The notes under the pieces were generated by a model that saw only the letters and a list, made by a program, of their open reading frames with translations, did no database searches and was not told the DNA's origin. The position numbers and the translations under genes were made by a program. Of a DNA stretch of 64,000 nt, positions 28,477 through 37,050 are shown in pieces (the stretch's first letter is position 1; each line of letters opens with the position of its first letter). This DNA is from Alphaproteobacteria bacterium MarineAlpha11_Bin1 (GTDB lineage Bacteria; Pseudomonadota; Alphaproteobacteria; MPNO01; UBA830). Location of the stretch: the NCBI GenBank assembly GCA_002937455.1, contig PTJZ01000002.1, positions 248,001 through 312,000 on the forward strand. The letters run 5' to 3'.

Positions 28477-29133
28477 TTATTCCTCCCGGTTCGGTAGTGC
28501 AGTGATGCGGATACCAGCTCCTGGTGACTTGTACTTGCGATTTATCCAGATCAGTAATGAAGTAAGCGCCTCGGCAGCTGCAGCATTTTCCAACGGTCCC
28601 GCCTCGACCGCTGATAACCCGGCCGCTTTTGCTAGATTGATAGTTTCGGCCCTTGCTGCTGGATCATTGCCGGTTACCAGAACGTCGCAATCAATAATGT
28701 AATAAGGGTCTTTTAAATGCGCCGCCGAGACATTCTGGAATGCCGAAACTACCCGGACACCAGCACCAAGAATATTCTGCGCGATCTGCGCTGCACTGCC
28801 TTCATCCGGTAATTGAACACGCATTACTTTTGGCGGAACCAATGGCGCGGTGACATCGACCAGTATTTTGCCCTGTAAGGGTTCACGTAACCCCAGCAGA
28901 GTCTCGCGTTGAGCGTCGTAGGGGACAGTCAATACAGCAATTTCACAGGCAGCAGCGGCAGAAGTATTATCCATCCCCTCCGCTCGAATATCGGAAGCAA
29001 TTTCTTTAGCTCGCTCTGGAGACCGGGATCCTATGAGAACTCGGTAGCCAGCGGTTACCCATCGTCTTGCTAGTCCAGAACCTTCTTCCCCAGTCCCCCC
29101 AATAACCGCGATGATAGGACGCCGACCGGTCAA
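28477..29133 (-). CDS. npdG: NADPH-dependent F420 reductase (F420:NADP oxidoreductase family)
   Basis: A 218-residue Rossmann protein with IAVIGGTGEEGSGLARRW at the N-terminus, SRSPERAKEIA for the NADP phosphate, and VVSAFQNVSAAHL, matching the F420-dependent NADP reductase family. It moves hydride between NADP(H) and coenzyme F420. The start is a TTG at 29133 that overlaps the fbiC stop as TTGA, with AAGGTGA upstream; no in-frame ATG fits. The direct coupling to an F420 biosynthesis gene strongly supports the cofactor assignment. No F420-dependent oxidoreductase that would use the reduced cofactor is certain in the window. Confidence 0.85.
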   Translation of the reverse strand: MTGRRPIIAVIGGTGEEGSGLARRWVTAGYRVLIGSRSPERAKEIASDIRAEGMDNTSAAAACEIAVLTVPYDAQRETLLGLREPLQGKILVDVTAPLVPPKVMRVQLPDEGSAAQIAQNILGAGVRVVSAFQNVSAAHLKDPYYIIDCDVLVTGNDPAARAETINLAKAAGLSAVEAGPLENAAAAEALTSLLIWINRKYKSPGAGIRITALPNREE

Positions 29134-31415
29134 GATGTCACCTTACCATGAGCAAATTTTGCCGCAGACGTCTGAACAGGTGGAACAAGTGCCGGCGCCA
29201 ACCGTCCCGCCGCAATGCGCTCCTTGGGAACATCCCGATAAAGCGTGGACCTTTGCCGAGGAGACCGGTCAAGGTTCCCTATTAAAGATTCAAGCTCTTC
29301 AGGCGCAAATTCCTGCCCGTGGGATGCCCCAGCTGCTCGGGAGATAGACTCGTTCATTAGAGTACCCCCCAGATCGTTAGCTCCGGCATTTAAGCATGAG
29401 GCCGCACCATCCGCGCCAAGCTTAACCCAGCTTACTTGGATGTTTTTTATAACCGGATTCAACGCCAGCCGCGCCACTGAATGAAGGAGGACAGTCTCCC
29501 GGAAAGTCGGGCCACGGCGGGCAATCCCTTTGAGGTAAATAGGCGCCTCCATATGGACGAAAGGTAGCGGGACAAATTCCGTGAAGCCACCTGTGCGTAT
29601 CTGTAGATCTCTCAGACGCAACAGGTGCCGTGCCTGATGTAAAGGACGCTCCAAATGGCCAAACATCATTGTGGCACTCGACTGAAAACCAACCGAATGA
29701 GCGGCTTCCATTACAGATAACCATTCATCGGTAGACAACTTATCAGCGCACAGTACCGCGCGAACGTCGTCATCCAAGATTTCCGCTGCGGTGCCGGGCA
29801 GTGATCCAAGACCAGCATCTTTAAGTCTTTCTAGGTAATCATCTAAATGGAGTCCGAGAGTTGCCGCGCCCTGTGAGATCTCCAAAGGCGAGAACGCATG
29901 AACATGAATTTGAGGGGCTGCCGATTTAGCGGCATGGAGAATATCAAGGTATGTCTCTCCAGAATAATCCGGGTGAATACCTCCCTGTAGACATACCTCA
30001 GTTGCACCGCGTGCCCAAGCTTCCTCAGTGCGTCTTGCTATCTCGCTTAGCGCAAGATCGTAAGGTGCACCCCGCAGATTGGCACTAAGCCGCCCCTTGG
30101 AAAAGGCACAAAAACCGCATCGGTAACCACACACATTTGTATAATTAATATTCCTGTTTACAACAAAGGTAACGGTTTCACCTGATACTTTTCGGCGGAC
30201 TTCGTCTGCTGCAGCATTTACTTCCGAATACGCCGCTCCGCGAGCCTCCAGTAATCTTTCGACCTCTGGTTCATCTAGTTCCTCACCCGCGATCGCCCGA
30301 TCAAGCGTGATTCGCAAGGTACGCCCGGGACTTCCCACAACGGCGGGCGCAATCGGCATAACGTCTGCCACACCAGGGGACCAACTGTCGTCGCGGGCCA
30401 AACCATCGATATCCATATTACGATTTACAACCGGCCTTACAGCATCGTCTATCCACCCGTCTTCGAATATGTAACGAGGGTAAATCGGTAACCGAGCGGC
30501 GAGCACCCTACCCTTTTTTGCCGTTGCAACACGCAAACTGGTAATCTCGGGCCATGGGGCTTCCGGATTAACGTGATCTCTTGTTACCGGCGAAACTCCA
30601 CCCCAGTCACTAATTCCAGCATCAATCAATTCCGGGAAATCATCCCTCGTTAGGTTAGGGGGAGCTTGTATTGGCATATCCGGCCCGAATAAATCACGTG
30701 CTGCTCCAATGGTCCATTTAAGATCTTTGAGGGTAGGCTCAGCCATGTTGGACATACGCGTTCCTCGCTTTGCTCGGAAATTTTGGATAATAATCTCCTG
30801 AATATGTCCGTAACGTACTTGTAATTCCTTAATCCTGCGTAACGCCAACACTCTTTCATAGCGGGTCTCTCCGATCCCGATTAAAATACCGGTAGTGAAT
30901 GGCACGCGAGCCTCGCCAGCTAAACGTATCGTCTCAAGCCTGACATCGGGATCCTTGTCCGGTGATCCAAAATGAGGGCCGCCTTTCTTCGCCAACGAGG
31001 GTGCTACGCCCTCTAACATGATCCCCATCGATGCCGAGACAGGGCGCAGTATAGCGATATCATCCGCTGTCATCACGCCGGGGTTAAGATGAGGCAGCAA
31101 GCCCGTTTCTTGAATCACCAAGGACGCCATTTCCGCGAGATACGATATTGTCGACGCATGTCCCAACCCAGACAGTTCATCCTTTGCAACCCGATACCTT
31201 AGCTCTGGCTTATCTCCTAGTGTAAACAGGGCCTCGGTACAGCCAGCCTTAGCTCCAGCTCGTGCAATTGCGAGAACATCATCAGAAGTCAGAAAGGAAA
31301 GTTCCCCTAAACGGGGCGGATGCGAGAACGTACAGTAATGACAAACGTCCCGGCACAGCTTTGTGAGGGGAATGAATACCTTTGGACTGTAGGTAATAAG
31401 TTCGTCAGAAATCAT
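29130..31415 (-). CDS. fbiC: FbiC: 7,8-didemethyl-8-hydroxy-5-deazariboflavin (FO) synthase, CofG-CofH fusion
   Basis: The 761-residue protein fuses two radical-SAM halves that are separate CofG and CofH proteins in archaea. The first cluster motif is C21-x3-C25-x2-C28 and the second is C429-x3-C433-x2-C436. Together the halves join a tyrosine-derived unit with a ribityl-uracil to make FO, the chromophore of coenzyme F420. I start at the ATG at 31415; a TTG two codons earlier is possible. It is translationally coupled to npdG. The remaining F420 genes (cofC, cofD/fbiA, cofE/fbiB) are not in the window. Confidence 0.92.
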   Translation of the reverse strand: MISDELITYSPKVFIPLTKLCRDVCHYCTFSHPPRLGELSFLTSDDVLAIARAGAKAGCTEALFTLGDKPELRYRVAKDELSGLGHASTISYLAEMASLVIQETGLLPHLNPGVMTADDIAILRPVSASMGIMLEGVAPSLAKKGGPHFGSPDKDPDVRLETIRLAGEARVPFTTGILIGIGETRYERVLALRRIKELQVRYGHIQEIIIQNFRAKRGTRMSNMAEPTLKDLKWTIGAARDLFGPDMPIQAPPNLTRDDFPELIDAGISDWGGVSPVTRDHVNPEAPWPEITSLRVATAKKGRVLAARLPIYPRYIFEDGWIDDAVRPVVNRNMDIDGLARDDSWSPGVADVMPIAPAVVGSPGRTLRITLDRAIAGEELDEPEVERLLEARGAAYSEVNAAADEVRRKVSGETVTFVVNRNINYTNVCGYRCGFCAFSKGRLSANLRGAPYDLALSEIARRTEEAWARGATEVCLQGGIHPDYSGETYLDILHAAKSAAPQIHVHAFSPLEISQGAATLGLHLDDYLERLKDAGLGSLPGTAAEILDDDVRAVLCADKLSTDEWLSVMEAAHSVGFQSSATMMFGHLERPLHQARHLLRLRDLQIRTGGFTEFVPLPFVHMEAPIYLKGIARRGPTFRETVLLHSVARLALNPVIKNIQVSWVKLGADGAASCLNAGANDLGGTLMNESISRAAGASHGQEFAPEELESLIGNLDRSPRQRSTLYRDVPKERIAAGRLAPALVPPVQTSAAKFAHGKVTS

Positions 31416-31524
31416 GGGCAAGGCAACCGATTAAGTATATAAAATTTGAACTGCCGTCGCCCGCACTGAAGATTCAATACGCGACCTTTACGCAGGAATA
31501 GAAAACGTTGAATTCGTCCGGGGG

Positions 31525-32274
31525 TCAATACCCCACTATCACCTCCCCTGCATTCGGGCTGATAACCTGGCCAGACACCAGATTTGTCTCATCGCTCGCA
31601 AGCCATGCAACGGCGTAGGAGATATCAATGGGTTTACAGAACTCTCCGAGCGGCATTAGTTTTTCCCGTTCCACGATTTTTTCTGGTGGATTGGATCCCT
31701 CTGTCATCCCTGTCACGATAAAACCGGGAGCTACCGCATTAACCTTAATTCGCCACGGGGCTAATTCCCGCGCCCAGCTTTTGGTAAAGCCAGAAATCGC
31801 AGATTTCGATGCTGCGTAATGGCTAGCGAGCTGGCTACCGCCCATAGCATAAATAGACGAAATATTGATCACCTTACCGTTCTTCTTTTCCTTCATGGGA
31901 GGTAGTACCGTTTGAGTTGCGAAGAAAGTCCCACGCACATGCACCTCGAACATCTGGTTGTAAATGTCCTCTGTAATATCTTCGATAGTGCGCCGGGCAC
32001 CGCCGACGCCAGCATTGTTAACAAGAATATCCACCGGGCCAACCTTCTGTACAGCGACTACAAAATTCGCGACGTCACGAATATCTGCTACCGCCACCAC
32101 AGCATTGCGACCATGGGCGCGAACCATTTCGGCTGTTTCTTCAGCGCCTTCGGCATTTATGTCATGGATTACGATATCGGCGCCCCGCTCAGCCATCAGA
32201 ACGGCATGGCTTCGGCCCATACCGCCGCCGGCACCGGTTATCAACGCTCGCTTTCCCAATAGAGATACGCTCAT
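31525..32274 (-). CDS. Short-chain dehydrogenase/reductase
   Basis: A 249-residue classical SDR. The cofactor motif is ALITGAGGGMGRSHA. Also visible are NNAG in ILVNNAGVGGARR, the catalytic Ser in INISSIYAMGG, and Tyr/Lys in YAASKSAIS. I chose the ATG at 32274 because the sequence GAGGAGGGG lies directly before it; the longer frame to 32298 would bury this site inside the gene. It is divergent from the amidase at 32362 with under 90 bases between, so they may share regulation. Asp after the second strand (VIHDINAEG) suggests NAD preference. Substrate unknown. Confidence 0.88.
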   Translation of the reverse strand: MSVSLLGKRALITGAGGGMGRSHAVLMAERGADIVIHDINAEGAEETAEMVRAHGRNAVVAVADIRDVANFVVAVQKVGPVDILVNNAGVGGARRTIEDITEDIYNQMFEVHVRGTFFATQTVLPPMKEKKNGKVINISSIYAMGGSQLASHYAASKSAISGFTKSWARELAPWRIKVNAVAPGFIVTGMTEGSNPPEKIVEREKLMPLGEFCKPIDISYAVAWLASDETNLVSGQVISPNAGEVIVGY

Positions 32275-32361
32275 CCCCTCCTCTCCCATAATTTTCATAG
32301 GCCAATGCGTTCGGTATACTCGGTGCTAAAGACAAAAGCCATAAGAGGGAGATACTTCTCG

Positions 32362-33726
32362 ATGAGCAGTCCAAGTTACGATCCAAAGACCCATTCATTG
32401 ATGACATTTCATAACAAGGTGGCAAGGTTCCGCGATGGATCCGATACACCACGCGCCTATCTGGAAGACTGTCTTGAGAAAATAGAGGCCGTCGAAGAAG
32501 ATGTAATGGCTTGGGAGATCGTGAACAAAGAACCGGCGCGGGCTGCGGCAGATGAAGCGGGAAAGCGCTACGCAGATGGTAGGCCGCTCTCACCCGTGGA
32601 TGGTATGCCGGTGGGTATCAAGGACCTTATCGAAACCGTTGATATGCCAACCGAATATGGCAGTGAGTTATTCAAGGATCATCAGCCTATACGCGATGCT
32701 GCTTCCGTAAATGCCTTACGCAAGGGAGGTGCGGTCATCCTCGGCAAAACAGTTACTGTTACGTTTGGAGGAGGTGATCCTTCGCGTACTCGCAATCCTC
32801 ATGACCTCAGCCGTACACCGGGCGGATCCTCATCGGGAACGGCCGCAGCGGTCGGTGCCGGAACCATTCCAGGCGCCTTGGGAACACACGCCCGCGGTTC
32901 CACAATCCGGCCCGCCAGTTTCTGTGGCGCGTATGCGATAAAGGCGACATTTGGAGCGCTAAACCGCCAAGGAATATTTTCCGCAGCACAAAGCATGGAC
33001 CACCTCGGCGTTTTTGGCGGAGACCTGTCCGATATCTGGAATATGTCGAGGCATATCTCAAAATTTGGCGGCGGAGATCCTGGTTATCCGGGATTATTCG
33101 GTGGCGACCAAGCACCCAGACCTCATAAGCCAGCTCGTCTTATCCGACTGGACACTGCCGGCTGGGACCAAACCGATGATAGTTCAAAGGCTGAGTTCGA
33201 AAATTTTCTTGCAGGTTTACATAATGCAGGCGTCGAAATCTACGATCGAAAAAATGATCCCTCGATCGAGGCATATGAACAGATTTTTTCCGAAATGCCG
33301 GAACTTTGGCGTTGCTTATACCGTTTCGAGTTTCAGTGGCCGATGCTTCAGTACAAGGAACGTTTTCCAGAGAAAATTCCTCCCCGCCTCCTCATGGGGC
33401 TCAAGGAAGCAGAGGGCTTGAGCCAAGCTGAGTATCGAGAGGCGCTTAATCGTCGCGCCCGAATTCGCGATCTCCACCGGCAACTATGCCTTCGCGCGGA
33501 CTCATTGATTACGCTTTCGTCTCCGGGACCAGCGCCGGTTGGGATGGACCAAGGCAGTGCGGTTTTTAATGAAGGTTCCTCGGTGGTAGGCATGCCTGCA
33601 TTATCTCTACCGCTGATGTCCGTTGACCGCGTTCCACTCGGCATTCAAATCCTCGGCCAGTTTGACGAGGACGAACGTTTGACCGCGATTGGGCGGTGGC
33701 TATCGGAGGACTATTTCAACACCTGA
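32362..33726 (+). CDS. Amidase-signature family hydrolase (second copy)
   Basis: A 454-residue amidase-signature protein. The Lys of the triad is in VGIKDLIETVDMP and the cis-Ser in TPGGSSSGTAAAVG. The nucleophile Ser is in GTHARGSTIRPASFCG. Here the usual TGGS is ARGS, an uncommon change just before the nucleophile. The ATG at 32362 has AGAGGGAGA upstream; the frame to 32305 is unsupported. It differs from the amidase at 24412 over its whole length. A ruined SDR gene follows 14 bases after its stop, so an amidase-SDR operon may have existed. Confidence 0.88.
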   Translation: MSSPSYDPKTHSLMTFHNKVARFRDGSDTPRAYLEDCLEKIEAVEEDVMAWEIVNKEPARAAADEAGKRYADGRPLSPVDGMPVGIKDLIETVDMPTEYGSELFKDHQPIRDAASVNALRKGGAVILGKTVTVTFGGGDPSRTRNPHDLSRTPGGSSSGTAAAVGAGTIPGALGTHARGSTIRPASFCGAYAIKATFGALNRQGIFSAAQSMDHLGVFGGDLSDIWNMSRHISKFGGGDPGYPGLFGGDQAPRPHKPARLIRLDTAGWDQTDDSSKAEFENFLAGLHNAGVEIYDRKNDPSIEAYEQIFSEMPELWRCLYRFEFQWPMLQYKERFPEKIPPRLLMGLKEAEGLSQAEYREALNRRARIRDLHRQLCLRADSLITLSSPGPAPVGMDQGSAVFNEGSSVVGMPALSLPLMSVDRVPLGIQILGQFDEDERLTAIGRWLSEDYFNT

Positions 33727-33739
33727 GCGGGGAGATCAT

Positions 33740-33922
33740 ATGTCAAGACTTGAAGAACGGGTCGCAATTATTACGGGTAGATCTCAAGGGATTGGGGCGG
33801 CATATGCACGTGCATTTTCCTGAAGACGTGGTAGGAGCCTGTATATTTTTGGCCAGCGCCGAAAGTGATTTCATTACTGGTCAGATTTTTTACCGGTCGA
33901 TGGTGGCTCTGCAATGAACTAG
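33740..33922 (+). pseudogene. Remnant of a short-chain dehydrogenase gene
   Basis: Only the two ends of an SDR survive. From ATG at 33740 the frame reads MSRLEERVAIITGRSQGIG, a normal SDR N-terminus, and stops after about 27 codons. In another frame it resumes with PEDVVGACIFLASAESDFIT, the C-terminal SDR signature. After a run of six T it shifts again to PVDGGSAMN and a stop at 33920-33922. About two thirds of the gene, including the catalytic Tyr-Lys region, is deleted. The ends suggest a former NAD(P) dehydrogenase in an operon with the upstream amidase. Confidence 0.8.
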
Positions 33923-33952
33923 ATTTTTCTTATTTTATTGATGTAGGCTCTG

Positions 33953-33968
33953 ATTCATAAATATGAAT
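33953..33968. promoter_or_regulatory. Perfect inverted repeat upstream of ligA, probable operator
   Basis: ATTCATAAATATGAAT is a perfect 7+2+7 palindrome ending 33 bases before the chosen ligA start. This position suits a regulator of the ligA-ligB-pobA operon. An upstream start codon for LigA at 33963 would lie inside the repeat, which is one reason to prefer 34002. Confidence 0.45.
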
Positions 33969-34001
33969 TATATTGATAGATTGTGTTTTGAGAGGGACGA
34001 T

Positions 34002-34364
34002 ATGAGCCAGCAAGTGGATAAAACCCGCCCAATTGAGAATACGAAAGTTTTTGCCTCAGAAGAAACCCAGAAGGGCTACCGGCTCAATAAGTTCGCAATG
34101 TCTATGTGCAAAAGGGAAAACCGAGAAGCATTTCTAGCGGACGAGGAATCTGTCCTCGCAGCAGCAGATCTTACGGAGGTCGAAAGACAGATTATTCGAG
34201 ACCGCGACTGGCGGGCGATGATGGATGAGTACGGCGGAAATATTTATATGATAATGAAAATAGGCGCGGTCATCGGTCATGGTCTCTATCAAATAGGTGC
34301 TCATCAGAGGGGCCAAACCTACGAGGAATTTTTGGCTACTCGAAACGCCTCCGGCGCCAGATAA
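34002..34364 (+). CDS. ligA: Protocatechuate 4,5-dioxygenase, alpha subunit
   Basis: A 120-residue LigA-family small subunit. Visible family blocks are GYRLNKFAMSMCKRENREAF near residue 30 and YGGNIYMIMKIGAVIGHGLY near 80. It forms the lid over the LigB active site in the extradiol dioxygenase that opens protocatechuate between C4 and C5. The ATG at 34002 has GAGAGGG upstream. The ligB ATG follows 13 bases after the stop. Gallate dioxygenase or a methylgallate enzyme is possible, but separate alpha and beta chains next to pobA favour protocatechuate. Confidence 0.88.
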   Translation: MSQQVDKTRPIENTKVFASEETQKGYRLNKFAMSMCKRENREAFLADEESVLAAADLTEVERQIIRDRDWRAMMDEYGGNIYMIMKIGAVIGHGLYQIGAHQRGQTYEEFLATRNASGAR

Positions 34365-34377
34365 AAGGGTTTTCGAT

Positions 34378-35217
34378 ATGGCTAACATTTTGGCCGGTAT
34401 TGGCACATCTCACGTCCCCTCGATTGGAGTAGTTCACGATCAGGGACGGCACGATGAGCCTGATTGGAAGCCATTATTCGACGGCTACAAGCCCGTTAAG
34501 GAATGGTTAAAAGAAATAAAGCCGGATATTGCGATTGTTGTTTATAATGATCATGGCTGCGATTTCTTTTTTGACAAATACCCAACATTTGCGATCGGTG
34601 CCGCGGAATCATATCAGGTAGGTGATGAGGGTTGGGGCCGCCGCCCATTGCCCGACTTTAAGGGCAACCCAGATTTTTCGTGGCACCTATGTAATTCACT
34701 GGTCTACGATGAGTTCGACATAACGATTTGCCAGGAAATGTCCGTTGAACATGGTTTTATGGTGCCGATGCACCTCTGCTGGGATCATGACGATAGTTGG
34801 CCCGTGACGGTGGTCCCGGTTGCTGTCAACGTTATTCAACATCCACTTCCAACCGCGCTTCGTTGCTGGAAGCTGGGTCAGGCAATTCGTAGGGCCGTCC
34901 AAAGTTATCCAGGTAGCCAGAAGATTGTGATTTTGGGAACAGGCGGTATGTCGCATCAGCTAAATGGTGCCCGTTTCGGCCACCTGAATAGCGAATTTGA
35001 TAGTGATTTCCTTGACAGAATTGAAGTCGATCCCATTTCACTTACGAAGTTGACTCACCAGGCTATAATGGAACAGGCCGGAGCAGAGGCCGTCGAGCTT
35101 ATTATGTGGTTAACTATGCGCGGTGCTCTAAGTAATAAAGTCCGTCAAGTTCATAGGCATTACTACGCTCCGATGACCACCGGGATGGGTCTTATTGCGC
35201 TTGAGGAAAAGATTTGA
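34378..35217 (+). CDS. ligB: Protocatechuate 4,5-dioxygenase, beta (catalytic) subunit
   Basis: A 279-residue class III extradiol dioxygenase. Iron ligands of the family are in place: His12 (GIGTSHVPSIG), His59 (VVYNDHG) and the Glu of GAEAVELIMWLTMRGAL. The catalytic-base His is in GTGGMSHQLNGARFG. It opens protocatechuate to 4-carboxy-2-hydroxymuconate semialdehyde using Fe(II) and O2. It lies between ligA and pobA, with pobA starting 40 bases after its stop. The downstream enzymes LigC, LigI, LigJ and LigK are not in the window. Confidence 0.92.
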   Translation: MANILAGIGTSHVPSIGVVHDQGRHDEPDWKPLFDGYKPVKEWLKEIKPDIAIVVYNDHGCDFFFDKYPTFAIGAAESYQVGDEGWGRRPLPDFKGNPDFSWHLCNSLVYDEFDITICQEMSVEHGFMVPMHLCWDHDDSWPVTVVPVAVNVIQHPLPTALRCWKLGQAIRRAVQSYPGSQKIVILGTGGMSHQLNGARFGHLNSEFDSDFLDRIEVDPISLTKLTHQAIMEQAGAEAVELIMWLTMRGALSNKVRQVHRHYYAPMTTGMGLIALEEKI

Positions 35218-35257
35218 GGAAATCCTTTCGACCAAACCAAACAAACGGAATACTGAT

Positions 35258-36436
35258 ATGGAACGAACACAGGTCGTCGTGATCGGTGGTGGACCTGCCG
35301 GTCTTCTGCTTTCCCACATCCTCGATCTCAATGGCATTGACAATGTCGTACTGGAACAAAAAAGCCGAGCTTACGTCTTGAGCCGAATCCGCGCCGGTGT
35401 CCTAGAGGCTGGATCTGTCGACCTCCTCCGCTCGATCGGACTAAGCGAACGGATGGACCGTGAAGGAAAGGCTCATGATGGTAGTTTCATCGTTTGGGCT
35501 GGTTCGGAGAAGATGCTCATAGACACAATGAAGTATACAGGCCGGAAAATGACAGCTTACGGTCAGACAGCAATTACCGAAGATCTTTATGCGGCCCGTG
35601 ATAATGCCGGCGGTCAGATTATTGACGAAGCAGAGGATGTGAAACCCCATGATCTCTTGGGGGACAAGCCTTTTGTGACATATGTCAAGAACGGCCTCCA
35701 ACATAGGATCGAATGTCATTACATCGCTGGTTGTGATGGTTTTCACGGAGTTAGCCGAAGCTCAATCCCTTCTAATGTGCTCAAAACATATGAAAAGGGG
35801 TATCCATTCGGTTGGCTCGGAATTATGTCAGAAACACCGCCGCTCGCCGACATAGTTTACGCCAATCATGACCGAGGCTTCGCATTAGCTTCTCAACGAA
35901 ATGAAAATTTAAGCCGATACTATGTCCAGTGTGCTTTGGAAGATAAATTGGAGGATTGGCCAGACGATCGTTTTTGGGGAGAATTGAAGGCGCGATTCCC
36001 AGATGAATTCGCTAATGCAATACGAACCGGCCCATCAATCGAAAAATCCATCGCACCACTTCGTAGCTTTGTTTCAGAACCAATGTGTTACGGCAGAATG
36101 TTTCTCGCAGGCGACTCCGCTCATATTGTCCCACCTACTGGAGCGAAGGGATTAAACCTAGCTTTTTCAGATGTCTATTACCTATCCCGCGCTCTAATCG
36201 AGCATTTCAAGAACAACAATGACAATCATTTGGAATGTTACTCAGATGTCGCTTTAAAACGGGTTTGGGGCGCCGCACGCTTTTCGTGGAACCTTACTCG
36301 GCTACTTCATAGATTCCCTAGTGATGATGCCTTCGACCAGCGTACCCGTGAAGATGAAATGGCTTATCTAGCTACGTCAGAAAAGGCTATGGCCTCGATA
36401 GCCGAACAGTATGTCGGCCTACCTTACGAGCATTGA
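35258..36436 (+). CDS. pobA: 4-hydroxybenzoate 3-monooxygenase
   Basis: A 392-residue flavoprotein hydroxylase, the normal PobA length (394). It has the FAD motif VVVIGGGPAGLLLSHIL, the DG motif AGCDGFHGVSR, and FLAGDSAHIVPPTGAKGLNL for FAD ribityl binding. It converts 4-hydroxybenzoate to protocatechuate with NADPH and O2, making the substrate for the LigAB enzyme just upstream. The start at 35258 gives the family N-terminus; the frame upstream overlaps ligB. The operon order ligA-ligB-pobA supports the assignment. Confidence 0.92.
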   Translation: MERTQVVVIGGGPAGLLLSHILDLNGIDNVVLEQKSRAYVLSRIRAGVLEAGSVDLLRSIGLSERMDREGKAHDGSFIVWAGSEKMLIDTMKYTGRKMTAYGQTAITEDLYAARDNAGGQIIDEAEDVKPHDLLGDKPFVTYVKNGLQHRIECHYIAGCDGFHGVSRSSIPSNVLKTYEKGYPFGWLGIMSETPPLADIVYANHDRGFALASQRNENLSRYYVQCALEDKLEDWPDDRFWGELKARFPDEFANAIRTGPSIEKSIAPLRSFVSEPMCYGRMFLAGDSAHIVPPTGAKGLNLAFSDVYYLSRALIEHFKNNNDNHLECYSDVALKRVWGAARFSWNLTRLLHRFPSDDAFDQRTREDEMAYLATSEKAMASIAEQYVGLPYEH

Positions 36437-36494
36437 TCTAGCCTATTACGTGGAGATTATGGGAGGTTTCTAATCTAGAGTGCCTACTATTGAC

Positions 36495-37001
36495 TCAAAC
36501 GATAACTTCATATTTATCGCGCTTAATATTCGTAAGGTCCTGCCCTTCAACCCTTATAAGACGCGTTGTTGACTTGCGGCTTGGTGAGTGTAGTTCACCC
36601 TCATTGTAGAGATATGCATCTCCACGATGCATATCATAATCCTTAATTTTTCGGGCTTTTCCGGGCGCCCCGTCTTTCGGAGATTCAATCCTCTCCCAAG
36701 CAGTCATTGTCGTGACGCCGCCAGCTTGAGCGTAAATTGCCCAGCTGGGTCCGTGATCGTGCGGATTTGAACCCTTCGCACCTTCATAAACGTGGGCAAG
36801 AATACAGAACTTATGTTTGGGGTCCTCATAAATCACTTGGCGCTCCAAAGTGTTTTCAGGCCCGAGGTGCTCGGACACGAATTCATCATCCTTACAGGCC
36901 TTGGCCACGAAATCTCGGACCTTCTCGCGGCCAACTGGGCCGGGGTCAATATCCATTGCTGCCCGACAATCGGAAGATAGCTGCTTTAACGTATATCCCA
37001 T
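36495..37001 (-). CDS. Cupin-fold protein related to cysteine-dioxygenase-type enzymes
   Basis: A 168-residue cupin. The first cupin motif is in GSNPHDHGPSWAIYAQAGGV (about residues 75-94), and the second His is in YNEGELHSPSRKSTTRLIRVEG (about 132-153). The PHDHG arrangement and length recall thiol-dioxygenase relatives that bind one Fe(II) through three His. The substrate is unknown. AGAAGGT lies four bases before the ATG. It follows the ThDP-enzyme gene by about 50 bases in the same orientation in transcription order (37051 stop, 37001 start), so it is likely co-transcribed with it. Confidence 0.65.
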   Translation of the reverse strand: MGYTLKQLSSDCRAAMDIDPGPVGREKVRDFVAKACKDDEFVSEHLGPENTLERQVIYEDPKHKFCILAHVYEGAKGSNPHDHGPSWAIYAQAGGVTTMTAWERIESPKDGAPGKARKIKDYDMHRGDAYLYNEGELHSPSRKSTTRLIRVEGQDLTNIKRDKYEVIV

Positions 37002-37050
37002 TGACCTTCTCTCTCAAGCTCCTGTCGACATTCTGGCCTCGTCGGCCAAA

